DNA of 64,000 nt from Clostridiales bacterium (GCA_003150355.1 QAMJ01000011.1:62001-126000), one strand, 5' to 3'; positions 16,190 through 25,310 are shown, counted from the first letter of the stretch. The notes: generated from the sequence alone by a model not told the origin. Numbers and translations are program-made.

Positions 16190-17650
16190 ATGAAATATAT
16201 CAGCACCCGCGGCGCATCGCCCGCCGTGTCCTCCGCTCAGGCCATCGTCAACGGCCTTGCCCCCGACGGCGGACTTTATACTTTCTCCCCCGCAGAGCTC
16301 CCGAAGCTCGATTGGCAGCGCCTTATTGCGCTCGATTACTATCACATGGCCGCCGAGATAATCTCCGCGCTTCTTCCGGATTTCACCCCTGAAGAAATGC
16401 TCGGCCTTGTCAGCCGTGCCTATACCGGCAAGTTTCCCTCAACGGAAATCGCCCCGACCGTTGCCGTCGGCGATATGTCCGTGCTCGAGCTGTTCCGCGG
16501 CCCCACCTCCGCTTTCAAGGACGTCGCCCTCTGCCTGCTGCCTTATCTGATGAAGTCTTCGGCGGAGAAGTGCGGCGATGCGGAGAAGATCACCATCCTC
16601 ACCGCCACCAGCGGCGATACCGGCAAAGCTGCCCTTGAGGGTTTCCGGGACGTTCCCGGTATCGATATCGCTGTGTTCTATCCCCGTGACGGCGTCAGTC
16701 CCGTCCAGAAAGCTCAGATGGTGACGCAGGAGGGACGCAATGTCCATGTCTGCGCCGTCGACGGCAACTTTGACGATGCCCAATCCGGCGTCAAGCAGAT
16801 TTTTGAGTCCGTCCGTGACCGTGGTCTGTCCTCCGCGAACTCGATAAACATCGGCCGGCTCGTCCCTCAGGTCGTGTATTATTTCTCCGCTTATGCCGAT
16901 TTAGTCAAACAGGGCCGCCTGACCCCCGGCGCGAAGCTCAGCTTCACCGTCCCCACCGGCAACTTCGGTGATATCCTCGCTGGCTTCATCGCCGGTGAGC
17001 TCGGTCTGCCCACCGGCCGCCTTGTCTGCGCCTCGAATGAGAACAACGTCCTCACCGATTTTCTGCGCACCGGCACCTATGACCGCCGCCGCAGCTTTTA
17101 CCGCACCCTCTCCCCGTCTATGGATATCCTCATTTCCAGCAACCTTGAGCGCCTGCTGTACCTTGTGAGCGGCGACTGTGAGCTTGTCGCGTCCCTCATG
17201 CAGCAGCTCAAAACTGACGGCTTCTATACCGTCCCCGCCGAGCTTCTTGAGAAGATCCAGTCCCGTTTCTGGGCGGGCTGCTGCGGCGATGAGGCCACCG
17301 AGGAGACTATCCGCGAGGTCTGGGAACGCCACTCCTACCTCTGCGATACCCATACCGCCGTCGCGTGGAACGTCGCGCAGCAGTATGAAAAAGCGGCGGA
17401 GTCACCCGACCCAATGGTCGTGCTCTCCACCGCCTCGCCGTATAAGTTCCCCGCCGCCGTGCTCAGCGCCATCGGCGCAAAGTGCGACGGGGATGAGTTT
17501 GATATGATGTCCGCGCTCGAAAAAGTCACCGGTGTCCCGATGCCCGCAAATCTCCGCTCCCTGCGTGAGCGCCCCGTGCTGCACACCGGCTGTGTAAAGC
17601 CCGGTGAAATGCGCGGCTATGTCCTTGATCTTCTGGAGGGAAAAGCATGA
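16190..17650 (+). CDS. thrC: Threonine synthase
   Basis: A 486-residue PLP enzyme that converts O-phosphohomoserine to threonine. The start at 16190 follows AAGGAG by about 10 bases. The N-terminus MKYISTRG is typical. The PLP lysine is Lys110 in GPTSAFKDVAL, and the phosphate-binding ATSGDTGKAALEGF loop follows. Its length fits the long class of threonine synthases. The stop overlaps the thrB start (ATGA), so the two are coupled. Confidence 0.95.
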   Translation: MKYISTRGASPAVSSAQAIVNGLAPDGGLYTFSPAELPKLDWQRLIALDYYHMAAEIISALLPDFTPEEMLGLVSRAYTGKFPSTEIAPTVAVGDMSVLELFRGPTSAFKDVALCLLPYLMKSSAEKCGDAEKITILTATSGDTGKAALEGFRDVPGIDIAVFYPRDGVSPVQKAQMVTQEGRNVHVCAVDGNFDDAQSGVKQIFESVRDRGLSSANSINIGRLVPQVVYYFSAYADLVKQGRLTPGAKLSFTVPTGNFGDILAGFIAGELGLPTGRLVCASNENNVLTDFLRTGTYDRRRSFYRTLSPSMDILISSNLERLLYLVSGDCELVASLMQQLKTDGFYTVPAELLEKIQSRFWAGCCGDEATEETIREVWERHSYLCDTHTAVAWNVAQQYEKAAESPDPMVVLSTASPYKFPAAVLSAIGAKCDGDEFDMMSALEKVTGVPMPANLRSLRERPVLHTGCVKPGEMRGYVLDLLEGKA

Positions 17651-18525
17651 ACAGTGTTACCGTCCGCGTCCCCGCCACCACCGCGAATCTCGCCTGCGGC
17701 TTTGACACTCTCGGCTGCGCGCTGAGCCTTTATAATACCCTGAGCTTTACCCTGTCCGACCGTCTGTCCTTCACCGGCTGCGATGAGGAGTTCCAGACTC
17801 CCGATAATCTCGCCTGTCAGGGCTTTGATGCCGTGTATGCCCGCCTTGGCCGCCCGGCTCCCTCCGTGCATATCGACATCCGTGCCGATATCCCCGTCTG
17901 CCGTGGTCTCGGTTCCTCCGCCGCGATGCTCGCCGCCGGTGCAATGGCGGCAAACGCGCTCTCCGGTGCGGAGCTTTCAAAGGCCGAGCTTTTATCGATA
18001 ATCACCCCTATCGAGGGTCACCCGGATAACCTCGCCCCGGCGCTTTTCGGCGGCCTCGTCGCCTCCACCTCGCGTGACGGGAAGGTCTATTCCGCCCATT
18101 ACCCGGTGCATGAGTCGCTGCATTTCGTCGTCCTCTCCCCGGATTATACTCTCAGCACCCATAAGGCCCGCGCCGCCCTGCCGTCAAGCGTTTCCTTTGC
18201 CGACGCGGTCTTCGATCTTTCGCACCTCGCCATGCTGCCGCATGCTGTCGCCCTCGGCGATGAGGAGATGATCTCCATCTGCCTGTCGGATAAGCTGCAC
18301 CAGCCCTACCGCTTCCCGCTCATTCCCGGCAGCGGCGATGTCCGCCGCATTGCCGAAGACTTAGGCTGCAAGGCTTTCTGCATCAGCGGCGCGGGGCCGA
18401 GCCTTCTCTGCCTGACGCGCGACGCTGCCTTTGCCGAAAAGCTCTCCGCCGCCGTCGCCGCGCTTCCGCACAACTGGCAGGTGCGCGACCTCGCCGTCGA
18501 CCCCACCGGCACGGAAATAATTTAA
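17647..18525 (+). CDS. thrB: Homoserine kinase
   Basis: A 292-residue GHMP kinase that makes O-phosphohomoserine for ThrC. The N-terminal VPATTANLACGFDTLGCAL and the ATP-binding PVCRGLGSSAAMLAAG loop (GLGSSAA at residues 87-93) are diagnostic, as is ISGAGPSLLCL near the C-terminus. It is translationally coupled to thrC. No homoserine dehydrogenase is in the window. Confidence 0.95.
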   Translation: MNSVTVRVPATTANLACGFDTLGCALSLYNTLSFTLSDRLSFTGCDEEFQTPDNLACQGFDAVYARLGRPAPSVHIDIRADIPVCRGLGSSAAMLAAGAMAANALSGAELSKAELLSIITPIEGHPDNLAPALFGGLVASTSRDGKVYSAHYPVHESLHFVVLSPDYTLSTHKARAALPSSVSFADAVFDLSHLAMLPHAVALGDEEMISICLSDKLHQPYRFPLIPGSGDVRRIAEDLGCKAFCISGAGPSLLCLTRDAAFAEKLSAAVAALPHNWQVRDLAVDPTGTEII

Positions 18526-18550
18526 GCTTTCCCCATAAAAGCAAAAAATC

Positions 18551-18587
18551 GGAGCACCGTCATTTCTGACGGTGCTCCTTGTCATTT
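18551..18587 (+). terminator. Terminator after thrB
   Basis: GGAGCACCGTC and GACGGTGCTCC with a 6-base loop, followed by TTGTCATTT. The T tract is imperfect. Confidence 0.75.
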
Positions 18588-18610
18588 GACACCCATTAAA
18601 ATGGGTATAT

Positions 18611-18766
18611 CTATGACAGAATATCCATGATGTCTTTTATGACAGCAAGCATACCTATCGCTGTTTCTACCCACTCAAGGATCGGGACTCCCTCGATACC
18701 CGTAATGCAGCTTATGCACTACAGCACCAAGAGAGCCACCGAAACGAACAACATAATTGTTTTCAT
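18611..18766 (-). pseudogene. Small hydrophobic-leader protein interrupted by an in-frame TAG
   Basis: An ATG at 18766 has a near-perfect ribosome site (AAGGAGGTGCCGGG). The frame reads a hydrophobic leader of 15 residues (MKTIMLFVSVALLVL), a TAG codon (18721-18719), then 35 codons starting CISCITGIEGVP and ending KDIMDILS before a second TAG. Without the first stop it would be a 51-residue secreted or membrane peptide. It may be a pseudogene, a 15-residue peptide, or read through. I do not recognise the family. Confidence 0.5.
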
Positions 18767-18848
18767 CCCGGCACCTCCTTAGTATATATTTCAAGCATTT
18801 CTGCCTAATTGCAGTATTATCAGAACCTCTTACGGTTCATGGTTTCTT

Positions 18849-20432
18849 CTACTGCCCTATATCCACCCATATTGCCGGGCGTACTGACAAATTTTGATCA
18901 ACGCGGAATGCAAGTATTCTTATCTTTCTACTCCACGTCAGATAAAGCGAGCCGTTGTCGTCAACTGTATCAGCAGCATTACTGAAGTATGCATCCGTTT
19001 GTGAGCGCAGCCACCATGGTCCGTATCCGTTGAACCCTGTCTTTTCTGCCGCATATTCTGTTTGTTCTGCTTTCCTTTCTTCATCAGTTTTGAAATAGCT
19101 TTGTACTTCGGTTCTGCTCAGCAGAGACACCTTGTCCTGTGACGATTCATTTGAAGTCAGTTTGATCATGTCCTGCTCATCCTGAGAAAATGCGTGCTCA
19201 AGAAATGTCCCGTTCAGCCACTCGCGGAGTGAACAGTCCTCCCATGTTATATTTGTGTCTGTTGTGTTGTATGGTCTTCCATCCAATGCATATTTGCTGA
19301 CCATGAGGACTCGGCCTTTTTCTTTTTCCAGAATCACCCACTCTATCGGGCTCTTTACAAGTCCGTCCCTATCCTGTTCATACTCACCGAATTGGAAAGC
19401 GTCTCCGACTTTGCACCTGTTCAGTTCAGCTTTATACCGCATCTGCACAGCATCTTTATATTCTCCCTCCTCCGTCAGTATTTCTGTCAGCAGTGCCATT
19501 GCTTCTGAATATCTTCTGTTCCCCATAGCGTCAACAGCATTGTTATATTTGTTTTCTATCTTTATTGCCTTTGCCCAATTATCCAAAGTATCACGCACGC
19601 TCTTCGCCCCGGTATATTCTCCTCTGTTACTTGACGCCACTGCCCGGTTGTATTCCATGATGGGCATTATGATTTTAATTCTGATCAAAGCGGCAGCAGC
19701 GCACAGTATAGCCGCAGCAATCACTATGGAAACAAGCTTCTTTGTTCTCTTCTTCCTTGCCGCGGCTTCCGCCTGCTTTCTTTCTGCAAGCTCCGCTTCC
19801 CGCTCCCGGCGTTCCTTGTACGACGCTTCAAGCTCCCCTGCGTCCAAAGCCCGAATCAGATCATTGTATCTTTGCCCGCAAGCGCCGCACCTTTCTCTTC
19901 GGCTCTTATTCACACTACCGCAGGTACAGCGCCATATATCCCCAAACCGTACCGGGACAAACTGAGCCTGTGCGCAGGTCTTGAGAGCATATTCATCCAC
20001 AAGCTCTATACTCTTGAGCCTGCTGACAAGATGCTCCTGCTCCGGCAGCGGCTCCCACACTGCACCCGTCGCGGCAGTCCAGACGGTTTTGTCGGCAAAC
20101 ACTGCTTCAAGAACCGCCGCTTTGAAGCCGCGCGAGTTCTTATCCGGAAGCGGTATAAGCGTTTTGCTGCCGAAGTCATCGCCCGTACTGACCGTCAGAT
20201 CAAGGTACTGGAATTCATCGACGCCCTGCATCGATTTTCCTGTCACGTCCCATGCGTTGACGCTGACTTTTAACGCGCATATCGGTTTATCCGAAAGGCT
20301 TTTGAATTTTATCTGTGCGAAAACATTGTCGTTTGTGTTATCTTTCAGCAGCGCCTGCGCCGATATCATAACGGGACTTCCCGGCAAATACAACGCAGTC
20401 GTTTCTTTACTCAGGCTTGTAAATCTTTCCAT
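18849..20432 (-). CDS. Zinc-ribbon, membrane-anchored DUF6273 protein
   Basis: A 527-residue protein with a modular layout. Residues 1-165 are a beta-rich domain. A zinc ribbon follows (WRCTCGSVNKSRRERCGACGQ, four Cys), then a charged coiled coil (SYKERREREAELAERKQAEA) and one membrane helix (KLVSIVIAAAILCAAAALI, about 233-252). A short helical repeat region leads to a C-terminal DUF6273 domain (FGEYEQDRD...IEWVILEKE, WLNGTFLEHAFSQDEQ, WWLRSQ, SVRPAIWV). DUF6273 belongs to a fold related to formylglycine-generating and lectin-like domains and is common in gut Clostridia. The cellular role is unknown. The gene next to it encodes a small membrane protein, possibly its partner. Confidence 0.75.
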   Translation of the reverse strand: MERFTSLSKETTALYLPGSPVMISAQALLKDNTNDNVFAQIKFKSLSDKPICALKVSVNAWDVTGKSMQGVDEFQYLDLTVSTGDDFGSKTLIPLPDKNSRGFKAAVLEAVFADKTVWTAATGAVWEPLPEQEHLVSRLKSIELVDEYALKTCAQAQFVPVRFGDIWRCTCGSVNKSRRERCGACGQRYNDLIRALDAGELEASYKERREREAELAERKQAEAAARKKRTKKLVSIVIAAAILCAAAALIRIKIIMPIMEYNRAVASSNRGEYTGAKSVRDTLDNWAKAIKIENKYNNAVDAMGNRRYSEAMALLTEILTEEGEYKDAVQMRYKAELNRCKVGDAFQFGEYEQDRDGLVKSPIEWVILEKEKGRVLMVSKYALDGRPYNTTDTNITWEDCSLREWLNGTFLEHAFSQDEQDMIKLTSNESSQDKVSLLSRTEVQSYFKTDEERKAEQTEYAAEKTGFNGYGPWWLRSQTDAYFSNAADTVDDNGSLYLTWSRKIRILAFRVDQNLSVRPAIWVDIGQ

Positions 20433-20442
20433 ATCCGCCGTC

Positions 20443-20772
20443 TCAAAGCTCCGGAATTTCTGTCAGTTCGGGCTTTGCATCAGTAAGAACTGGTATGCTT
20501 CTTTCCTTAGACAGGTAATGGATAATGATAAAGCCCACCGCAGCAAGCGCAAACATTGCCGTCAGAACAAAAAAGGCTGTTGCATAAGTGCCGTTGATTA
20601 TGTAATTATACGCATCCCCGCCGACATACGCATTTACAAGTTTGCTGGAGTATTCGCTGTTATAGTAGTTGGTCATTTTATCAATGCCCTTATACAGCGT
20701 AACACAGCTGCCGAGGAATGACGCAGCCGCAAGCCAGCACCATACGGTAAATTTTGAAGCTGTCCTTTTCAT
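20443..20772 (-). CDS. Small membrane protein, hypothetical
   Basis: A 109-residue protein with two hydrophobic segments (FTVWCWLAAASFLGSCVTLY near the start and YATAFFVLTAMFALAAVGFIII in the second half) separated by about 45 polar, Tyr/Asn-rich residues. It ends in a short acidic tail. It lies 10 bases upstream of the DUF6273 gene and is probably co-transcribed. No family was recognised. Confidence 0.6.
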   Translation of the reverse strand: MKRTASKFTVWCWLAAASFLGSCVTLYKGIDKMTNYYNSEYSSKLVNAYVGGDAYNYIINGTYATAFFVLTAMFALAAVGFIIIHYLSKERSIPVLTDAKPELTEIPEL

Positions 20773-20844
20773 TTTCTGATTGTCTCCCTAACATCTATAA
20801 GTTTTGAATATGATGCTTTGATACCAATTGCCTCTCATAAGCAC

Positions 20845-21054
20845 TTACAATAGTTCCGTCCACTTAGAAAAATGTTTGCATTTGTAATCTCTCGCTCTTT
20901 TGTTATCGCAGAAATGGCTCATCGGATTTGTGCAGTCACCCGCAGTACTTTTGATATCGTTTTTGGGTACTCCGTTTCTGTCAAAGATTGGAGTTCGTTC
21001 GCCTGTCCAATGCTCACAATTACCGCATATCTCCCTATCTGTTTTGCTTCTCAT
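20845..21054 (-). CDS. Small cysteine-rich protein, hypothetical
   Basis: A 69-residue protein, start chosen at 21054 because GAGGGGGAAAACA precedes it. It has five cysteines in the pattern CGNCEHW, DCTNP, FCDN and YKCKHF, suggesting a zinc or iron-sulfur knuckle. Similar short proteins are scattered in Clostridia with unknown function. It is divergent from the XRE gene at 21221. Confidence 0.55.
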   Translation of the reverse strand: MRSKTDREICGNCEHWTGERTPIFDRNGVPKNDIKSTAGDCTNPMSHFCDNKRARDYKCKHFSKWTELL

Positions 21055-21220
21055 TGTTTTCCCCCTCACATTGTTTATACACTGCATAATTGTTGCTCTT
21101 CGTTTTTTATAATAGTTACATTTCCATTCTATAGCACCGTGCAGTTGTTGTCAATAACAATCAATAAGTGTTTTATAAAACGCCTGAGAGTTGTTACCCT
21201 GTGTAAAAAGGGGTGCTGCT

Positions 21221-21544
21221 ATGCTTGAAAATCTGAAACGGCTGCGCGAATTATCCGGGACTACCCAGCGGCAGTTAGCCGAGGCGATAGGCGTCAGTCA
21301 ACAATCCGTGAACAAATATGAGAACCATAACATTGAGCCTGATATTGAAACGCTCATAAGGATCGCCGACTATTTCAACACATCTGTCGACTGCGTTATA
21401 GGTCATGGCAAAGACCGTATAAGCGGCTCGAATTTTGACACCCTTGAATTGTCAGCCGTGGAGAATGAGCTCATACACCGGTACAGGCTGCTTGACCCAA
21501 AGCAGCGCAAATGCATCGAGACTGTGATTGACAGCTATATATAA
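21221..21544 (+). CDS. XRE-family transcriptional regulator
   Basis: A 107-residue protein. The ATG at 21221 has GGGGTG upstream. It has a textbook XRE helix-turn-helix (LKRLRELSGTTQRQLAEAIGVSQQSVNKYENHNIEPDIETL) in the first 55 residues, followed by a helical dimerisation tail (ELIHRYRLLDPKQRKCIETVID). It resembles repressors of mobile elements but no element genes are adjacent. A hairpin follows the stop. Confidence 0.85.
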   Translation: MLENLKRLRELSGTTQRQLAEAIGVSQQSVNKYENHNIEPDIETLIRIADYFNTSVDCVIGHGKDRISGSNFDTLELSAVENELIHRYRLLDPKQRKCIETVIDSYI

Positions 21545-21550
21545 AGTTTT

Positions 21551-21592
21551 GCATCGGTACAGATATTTAAAATACCTGTTCCGATGCCGTTT
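21551..21592 (+). terminator. Terminator after the XRE gene
   Basis: GCATCGG and CCGATGC close a longer imperfect stem (ACAG/CTGT inside), then CGTTTCTT. It separates the XRE gene from the two-component system. Confidence 0.6.
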
Positions 21593-21620
21593 CTTAAGCA
21601 AACCTTAAAAACTTAGCCGC

Positions 21621-21649
21621 TTGGCTTTTAATAATTTATCGGTTATGAT
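21621..21649 (+). promoter_or_regulatory. Promoter of the two-component system
   Basis: TTGGCT and TATGAT with a 17-base spacer, 28 bases before the response regulator start. Confidence 0.6.
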
Positions 21650-21676
21650 ATAGGCATACTGAACGAGGTGATGTGC

Positions 21677-22369
21677 ATGAACACTGTGCTTGTCTGCGAC
21701 GACGAAAAGGATATCGTCTCCGCGCTGAAAATTTATCTCGAGAGCGAGGGCTACGCCGTCGAGTGCGCATATGACGGCGCGCAGGCGCTCACGCTGCTGG
21801 AGAGCCGCGATATCAGCCTTGTGCTCATGGACATTATGATGCCGGTCATGGACGGCATCAGCGCTATGGTGAAAATACGCGAGCGCTCGAACGTCCCCGT
21901 GATCCTGCTCACGGCCAAGGGTGAGGACACGGACAAGATACTCGGCCTGAACGTCGGCGCGGACGATTACATCACCAAGCCCTTCAATCCCCTTGAGGTG
22001 CTTGCGCGCGTGCGCTCACAGCTGCGGCGCTATACGATGCTCGGCGCGGCGCAGATACGGCAGAGCTGTCTCACCGTCGGCGGCATAAGCATGGACGATT
22101 CCAGCAAGACCGTCACCGTGGACGGCGAGCCCGCCGCCCTCACGCCGACCGAGTACGACATCCTCAGGCTCCTCATGGAAAACCCCGGTCAGGTCTTTCA
22201 CCCGCGCGATATCTATAAGCGCGTCTGGAAGGATGAGCCCTACGGAGCCGAGAGCACCGTCGCCGTACACATCCGCCACCTCAGAGAAAAGCTTGAGATC
22301 AACCCCGCCGAGCCGCGGTACATCAAGGCCGTATGGGGGCAGGGCTATAAAATGGAAAGGGTGAACTGA
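21677..22369 (+). CDS. OmpR/PhoB-family response regulator
   Basis: A 230-residue regulator. The start at 21677 has GAGGTG 6 bases upstream (another ATG at 21671 is possible). The receiver domain has the acidic pair in LVCDDEKD, phospho-acceptor Asp52 in LVLMDIMMPVMDG, and Lys in YITKPFNPLEV. The C-terminal winged helix ends in AVHIRHLREKLE and VWGQGYKME. It is followed one base later by the cognate sensor kinase. The pair resembles VanR/VanS-like cell-envelope systems; the signal is not known. Confidence 0.93.
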   Translation: MNTVLVCDDEKDIVSALKIYLESEGYAVECAYDGAQALTLLESRDISLVLMDIMMPVMDGISAMVKIRERSNVPVILLTAKGEDTDKILGLNVGADDYITKPFNPLEVLARVRSQLRRYTMLGAAQIRQSCLTVGGISMDDSSKTVTVDGEPAALTPTEYDILRLLMENPGQVFHPRDIYKRVWKDEPYGAESTVAVHIRHLREKLEINPAEPRYIKAVWGQGYKMERVN

Positions 22370-22370
22370 C

Positions 22371-24437
22371 ATGAACAAACTTAAAAGCAGCCTTGCGGCA
22401 AAGCTGATAGCCGTGACGCTCTTTGTACTGCTGCTGATGTCCTTCGCCGTGTCCGTGCTGGACATCGCATATATCGACAGCATCGACGGCTACAATTACG
22501 ATTATCAGACCCTGCTGCATAAATTCAAATACGATAACTCCAACGATCTGAACGCCGTCATGTACGCCCTGGGCAACGGCGAATCTCCCGAAGCGCTCAA
22601 CGGCAGGAACGGCTTCTATTTTGTAATAAGAGACGGCTATACAAATAAGGTCGTTTTTGACGGACTCGGCAAGCGCGACTATGTCTGGGCAACGGACACA
22701 ACGCTCTTTGACCTCCCCGCCGGGTACGACCTCTCCGCGCAGGATGATGCCGACGACGTCACGCCCGAACCGAGCGTTTCACCCGCGCCGTCTGCGTCTC
22801 CCGACCCGAGCGTATCACCCGATTCGGTCGTGTACCCCGATCCGGTCGTAACGCCCGCTGTCTCTGAAAGCCCCATGTCCGGCAGCAGGACGGACATCAC
22901 GCCCACCATCGGCGATGCGCCCGCCGCGGAGGACAATTACCGCGTCTATGCCATCACCGGGTACTACACTGCGGTCAGCGTCGCCAGCGGCAACGCCGAT
23001 AAATATCAGGAGCTTTTCACCTACGCCTACGAGCTGCGCTATGTCTCCATCGTCGTGCTGGTCGTCTCCCTGATCCTTGAGGTCTTCGTCTTTGTGTTCC
23101 TTCTCTCCGCCGCCGGGCACCACGGCGAGACCGGCGAGATCCGCCCCAGCTTTATCGATAAGATCCCCTTTGATCTCTACACCGCGCTGACCGTCTTTAC
23201 CGGCATCTTCCTTATCGCCGCAATGGCAGAGGTGTCATACAGCAACACCGCAATGCTCATCGTTATCCTCATCGCCGCACTCGGCGTTATCGCGGCGCTG
23301 ATAAGCCTGCTGTGGTGCATGAGCCTTGCCGTGCGCATAAAGCTCGGCACGACGATAAAGAGCTGCATCATCTACCGCGTGGGCGCGTGGTGCCTGCGTT
23401 TAATAAAAAAGGTATTCTATACCTTTAAGGACGGGCTGAAAGCCATCCCCATGTTCCCCCGCGCAGTGCTCATCATCGCGGCGATCCTCTTTGTCGAGTT
23501 TCTATGGATCGCCATCGCCGGTACAAGTCCCGGAAAGCAGCTCTTCGGCTGGTTCATCGAGCGCGCGGTTCTGGTGCTGGCCACGCTGTATGCGCTGCTG
23601 TCGATGAAGCAGCTGCTCGAAGCCGGGCAGCGCATCGCCAAGGGCGAGCTTGACTGCAAGGTCGATACCTCCAAGCTGCGCGGTCCGTTCAAGGAGCACG
23701 GCGAGGACCTCAACTCCATCACCGACGGCATGAACCGCGCCGTGGGCGAGCGCATGAAGTCCGAGCGCTTCCGCACCGAGCTTATCACCAACGTCTCGCA
23801 CGATATCAAGACCCCTCTCACCTCTATCATCAACTACGTCGACCTGCTCGAAAAGGAGCAGCCGGAGAATGAAAAGATGCGCGAGTACCTCGAGGTGCTC
23901 GACCGGCAGTCGGCAAAGCTCAAGAAGCTCATTGACGATCTGCTTGAAGCGTCCAAGGCGTCGAGCGGCAGCCTGAGCGTGAACCTCACCGAGTGCGAGC
24001 TCGGCATCCTGCTCGACCAGATGGCGGGCGAATACAGCGAAAAGCTCTCCGCCGCAGGGCTTGAGCTTATCCTCACAAAGCCCGAGGAGTCCGTGAAAAT
24101 CATGGCCGACGGGCGGCACATGTGGCGCATCTTTGATAACCTGCTGAACAACATCTGCAAATACGCCCAGCGCGGGACTCGCGTGTACCTCGACCTCACC
24201 GCCGACGCGCTCAAGGCGACCGTCACCTTCCGCAACATCTCCGCCACACGTCTGAACATCAGCGGCGACGAGCTTACCGAGCGCTTCGTCCGCGGCGACA
24301 GCTCGCGCAACACCGAGGGCAGCGGCCTCGGTCTGAGCATCGCACAGAGCCTTGCGCAGCTCCAGAAGGGCGCGCTCGACATCACCGTCGACGGCGATCT
24401 GTTCAAGGTCGTGCTCCGCTTCGACAGAATAAAGTAA
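22371..24437 (+). CDS. Multi-pass membrane sensor histidine kinase
   Basis: A 688-residue kinase. One N-terminal membrane helix is followed by an extracytoplasmic part of about 190 residues that includes a Ser/Pro repeat (PSVSPAPSASPDPSVSPD). About five more membrane helices follow (for example YVSIVVLVVSLILEVFVFVF). The cytoplasmic part has a HisKA box with the phospho-acceptor His477 (LITNVSHDIKTPLTS) and a HATPase domain with N box (MWRIFDNLLNNICKYA) and GSGLGLSIAQSL. The membrane block is larger than in VanS. The Ser/Pro stretch is likely an extended, wall-spanning linker. The gene is coupled to the response regulator. Confidence 0.92.
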   Translation: MNKLKSSLAAKLIAVTLFVLLLMSFAVSVLDIAYIDSIDGYNYDYQTLLHKFKYDNSNDLNAVMYALGNGESPEALNGRNGFYFVIRDGYTNKVVFDGLGKRDYVWATDTTLFDLPAGYDLSAQDDADDVTPEPSVSPAPSASPDPSVSPDSVVYPDPVVTPAVSESPMSGSRTDITPTIGDAPAAEDNYRVYAITGYYTAVSVASGNADKYQELFTYAYELRYVSIVVLVVSLILEVFVFVFLLSAAGHHGETGEIRPSFIDKIPFDLYTALTVFTGIFLIAAMAEVSYSNTAMLIVILIAALGVIAALISLLWCMSLAVRIKLGTTIKSCIIYRVGAWCLRLIKKVFYTFKDGLKAIPMFPRAVLIIAAILFVEFLWIAIAGTSPGKQLFGWFIERAVLVLATLYALLSMKQLLEAGQRIAKGELDCKVDTSKLRGPFKEHGEDLNSITDGMNRAVGERMKSERFRTELITNVSHDIKTPLTSIINYVDLLEKEQPENEKMREYLEVLDRQSAKLKKLIDDLLEASKASSGSLSVNLTECELGILLDQMAGEYSEKLSAAGLELILTKPEESVKIMADGRHMWRIFDNLLNNICKYAQRGTRVYLDLTADALKATVTFRNISATRLNISGDELTERFVRGDSSRNTEGSGLGLSIAQSLAQLQKGALDITVDGDLFKVVLRFDRIK

Positions 24438-24515
24438 GAATATATCCATGAATAAATTCCTCATCCAAGGTAAAAACTGGTAACGCATCAATTATCTTGG
24501 AATGAGGAATTTTTC

Positions 24516-24674
24516 ATGGATATCCGTATCAGGCGTATACTCAGCATCACAGCTGCTGCCGCTGTACTCCTGCTTGTCTCAGGCCGCCATGACCCCGGCC
24601 GGCTGTTCATCGTCATGTGTGCCGCGGCCGTCGTCACCCTCTGCGGCCTCTGGAAGCTCAGGGACAACTGGTAA
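24516..24674 (+). CDS. Small two-helix membrane protein
   Basis: A 52-residue reading frame (MDIRIRRILSITAAAAVLLL, then GRLFIVMCAAAVVTLCGLWK) with GAGGAA seven bases upstream. It has two hydrophobic helices with positive N-terminus. It follows the sensor kinase and precedes a terminator, so it may be the third gene of that operon. No family was recognised. Confidence 0.5.
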   Translation: MDIRIRRILSITAAAAVLLLVSGRHDPGRLFIVMCAAAVVTLCGLWKLRDNW

Positions 24675-24680
24675 AAGCAC

Positions 24681-24712
24681 TATCCCCCGGACACTGTCCG
24701 GGGGATAAAACT
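24681..24712. terminator. Terminator between the two-component operon and tdk
   Basis: TATCCCCCGGAC with GTCCGGGGGATA around a 3-base loop, flanked by A-rich sequence. It serves convergent transcripts. Confidence 0.85.
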
Positions 24713-25287
24713 TATCTCTGTTCTCTTATTCTCTGCTTCCAGCACTTGTGGCACATGGCGATGTAGCTGTCGTTTCCGCCGAGGAGGACCTGATCCCCCG
24801 TTGTCACGACTCTGCCCTGCCCGTCGAGCCTTGCGTTGACCGTCGCCTTGCGTCCGCAGGCGCAGACGGTCTTTATCTCCGTCAGCGAATCGCTCAGCTC
24901 CATGAGCCGCTGCGAGCCGGGGAACATGTGCGTCTGGAAATCCGTGCGCAGGCCGAAGCACAGCACCGGCAGATCCTCGTCATCCACAAGGTCGCGCAGC
25001 TGCTCTATCTGCGCGGGGGTAAGGAACTGCGCCTCGTCGGCAATTATCACGTCGTGTTTTCCCGCCTTGTGGTACTCCTCGGTAATGTCCTGCTCCGGCG
25101 TGATTATCTGCGCGTGTGCCTCAAGCCCTATGCGGCTGCGGACTATGTCCGCCCCGTCGCGCGTGTCGATGCTCGGCTTTATGAGCCATACCGACATGCC
25201 GAGCTCTTCATAATTGAACTTTGTTATGAGCGCCTGAGCCGACTTTGACGAGCCCATCGCCCCGAATTTGAAATACAGCTTTGCCAT
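24712..25287 (-). CDS. tdk: Thymidine kinase
   Basis: A 191-residue type II thymidine kinase that phosphorylates deoxythymidine in salvage. The P-loop is FGAMGSSKSAQ, with Ser where most bacterial enzymes have Gly in the GKS part. The Asp-Glu-Ala-Gln motif IIADEAQFL and the zinc-site cysteines (CACGRK and CHKCWKQR) are present. It lies 23 bases downstream of the udk gene on the same strand, so the two likely form one salvage operon. Confidence 0.93.
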   Translation of the reverse strand: MAKLYFKFGAMGSSKSAQALITKFNYEELGMSVWLIKPSIDTRDGADIVRSRIGLEAHAQIITPEQDITEEYHKAGKHDVIIADEAQFLTPAQIEQLRDLVDDEDLPVLCFGLRTDFQTHMFPGSQRLMELSDSLTEIKTVCACGRKATVNARLDGQGRVVTTGDQVLLGGNDSYIAMCHKCWKQRIREQR

Positions 25288-25310
25288 TATTTTCTCCGTT
25301 TTGTGTTTTA

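Noticed and set aside
18719..18721. Pyrrolysine decoding of the in-frame TAG
   Set aside because: There is no pyl gene or structured element in the window and the reading frame itself is unproven.
22750..22870. Ser/Pro codon repeats
   Set aside because: They encode an extended linker in the sensor kinase; the DNA units are irregular and in frame.
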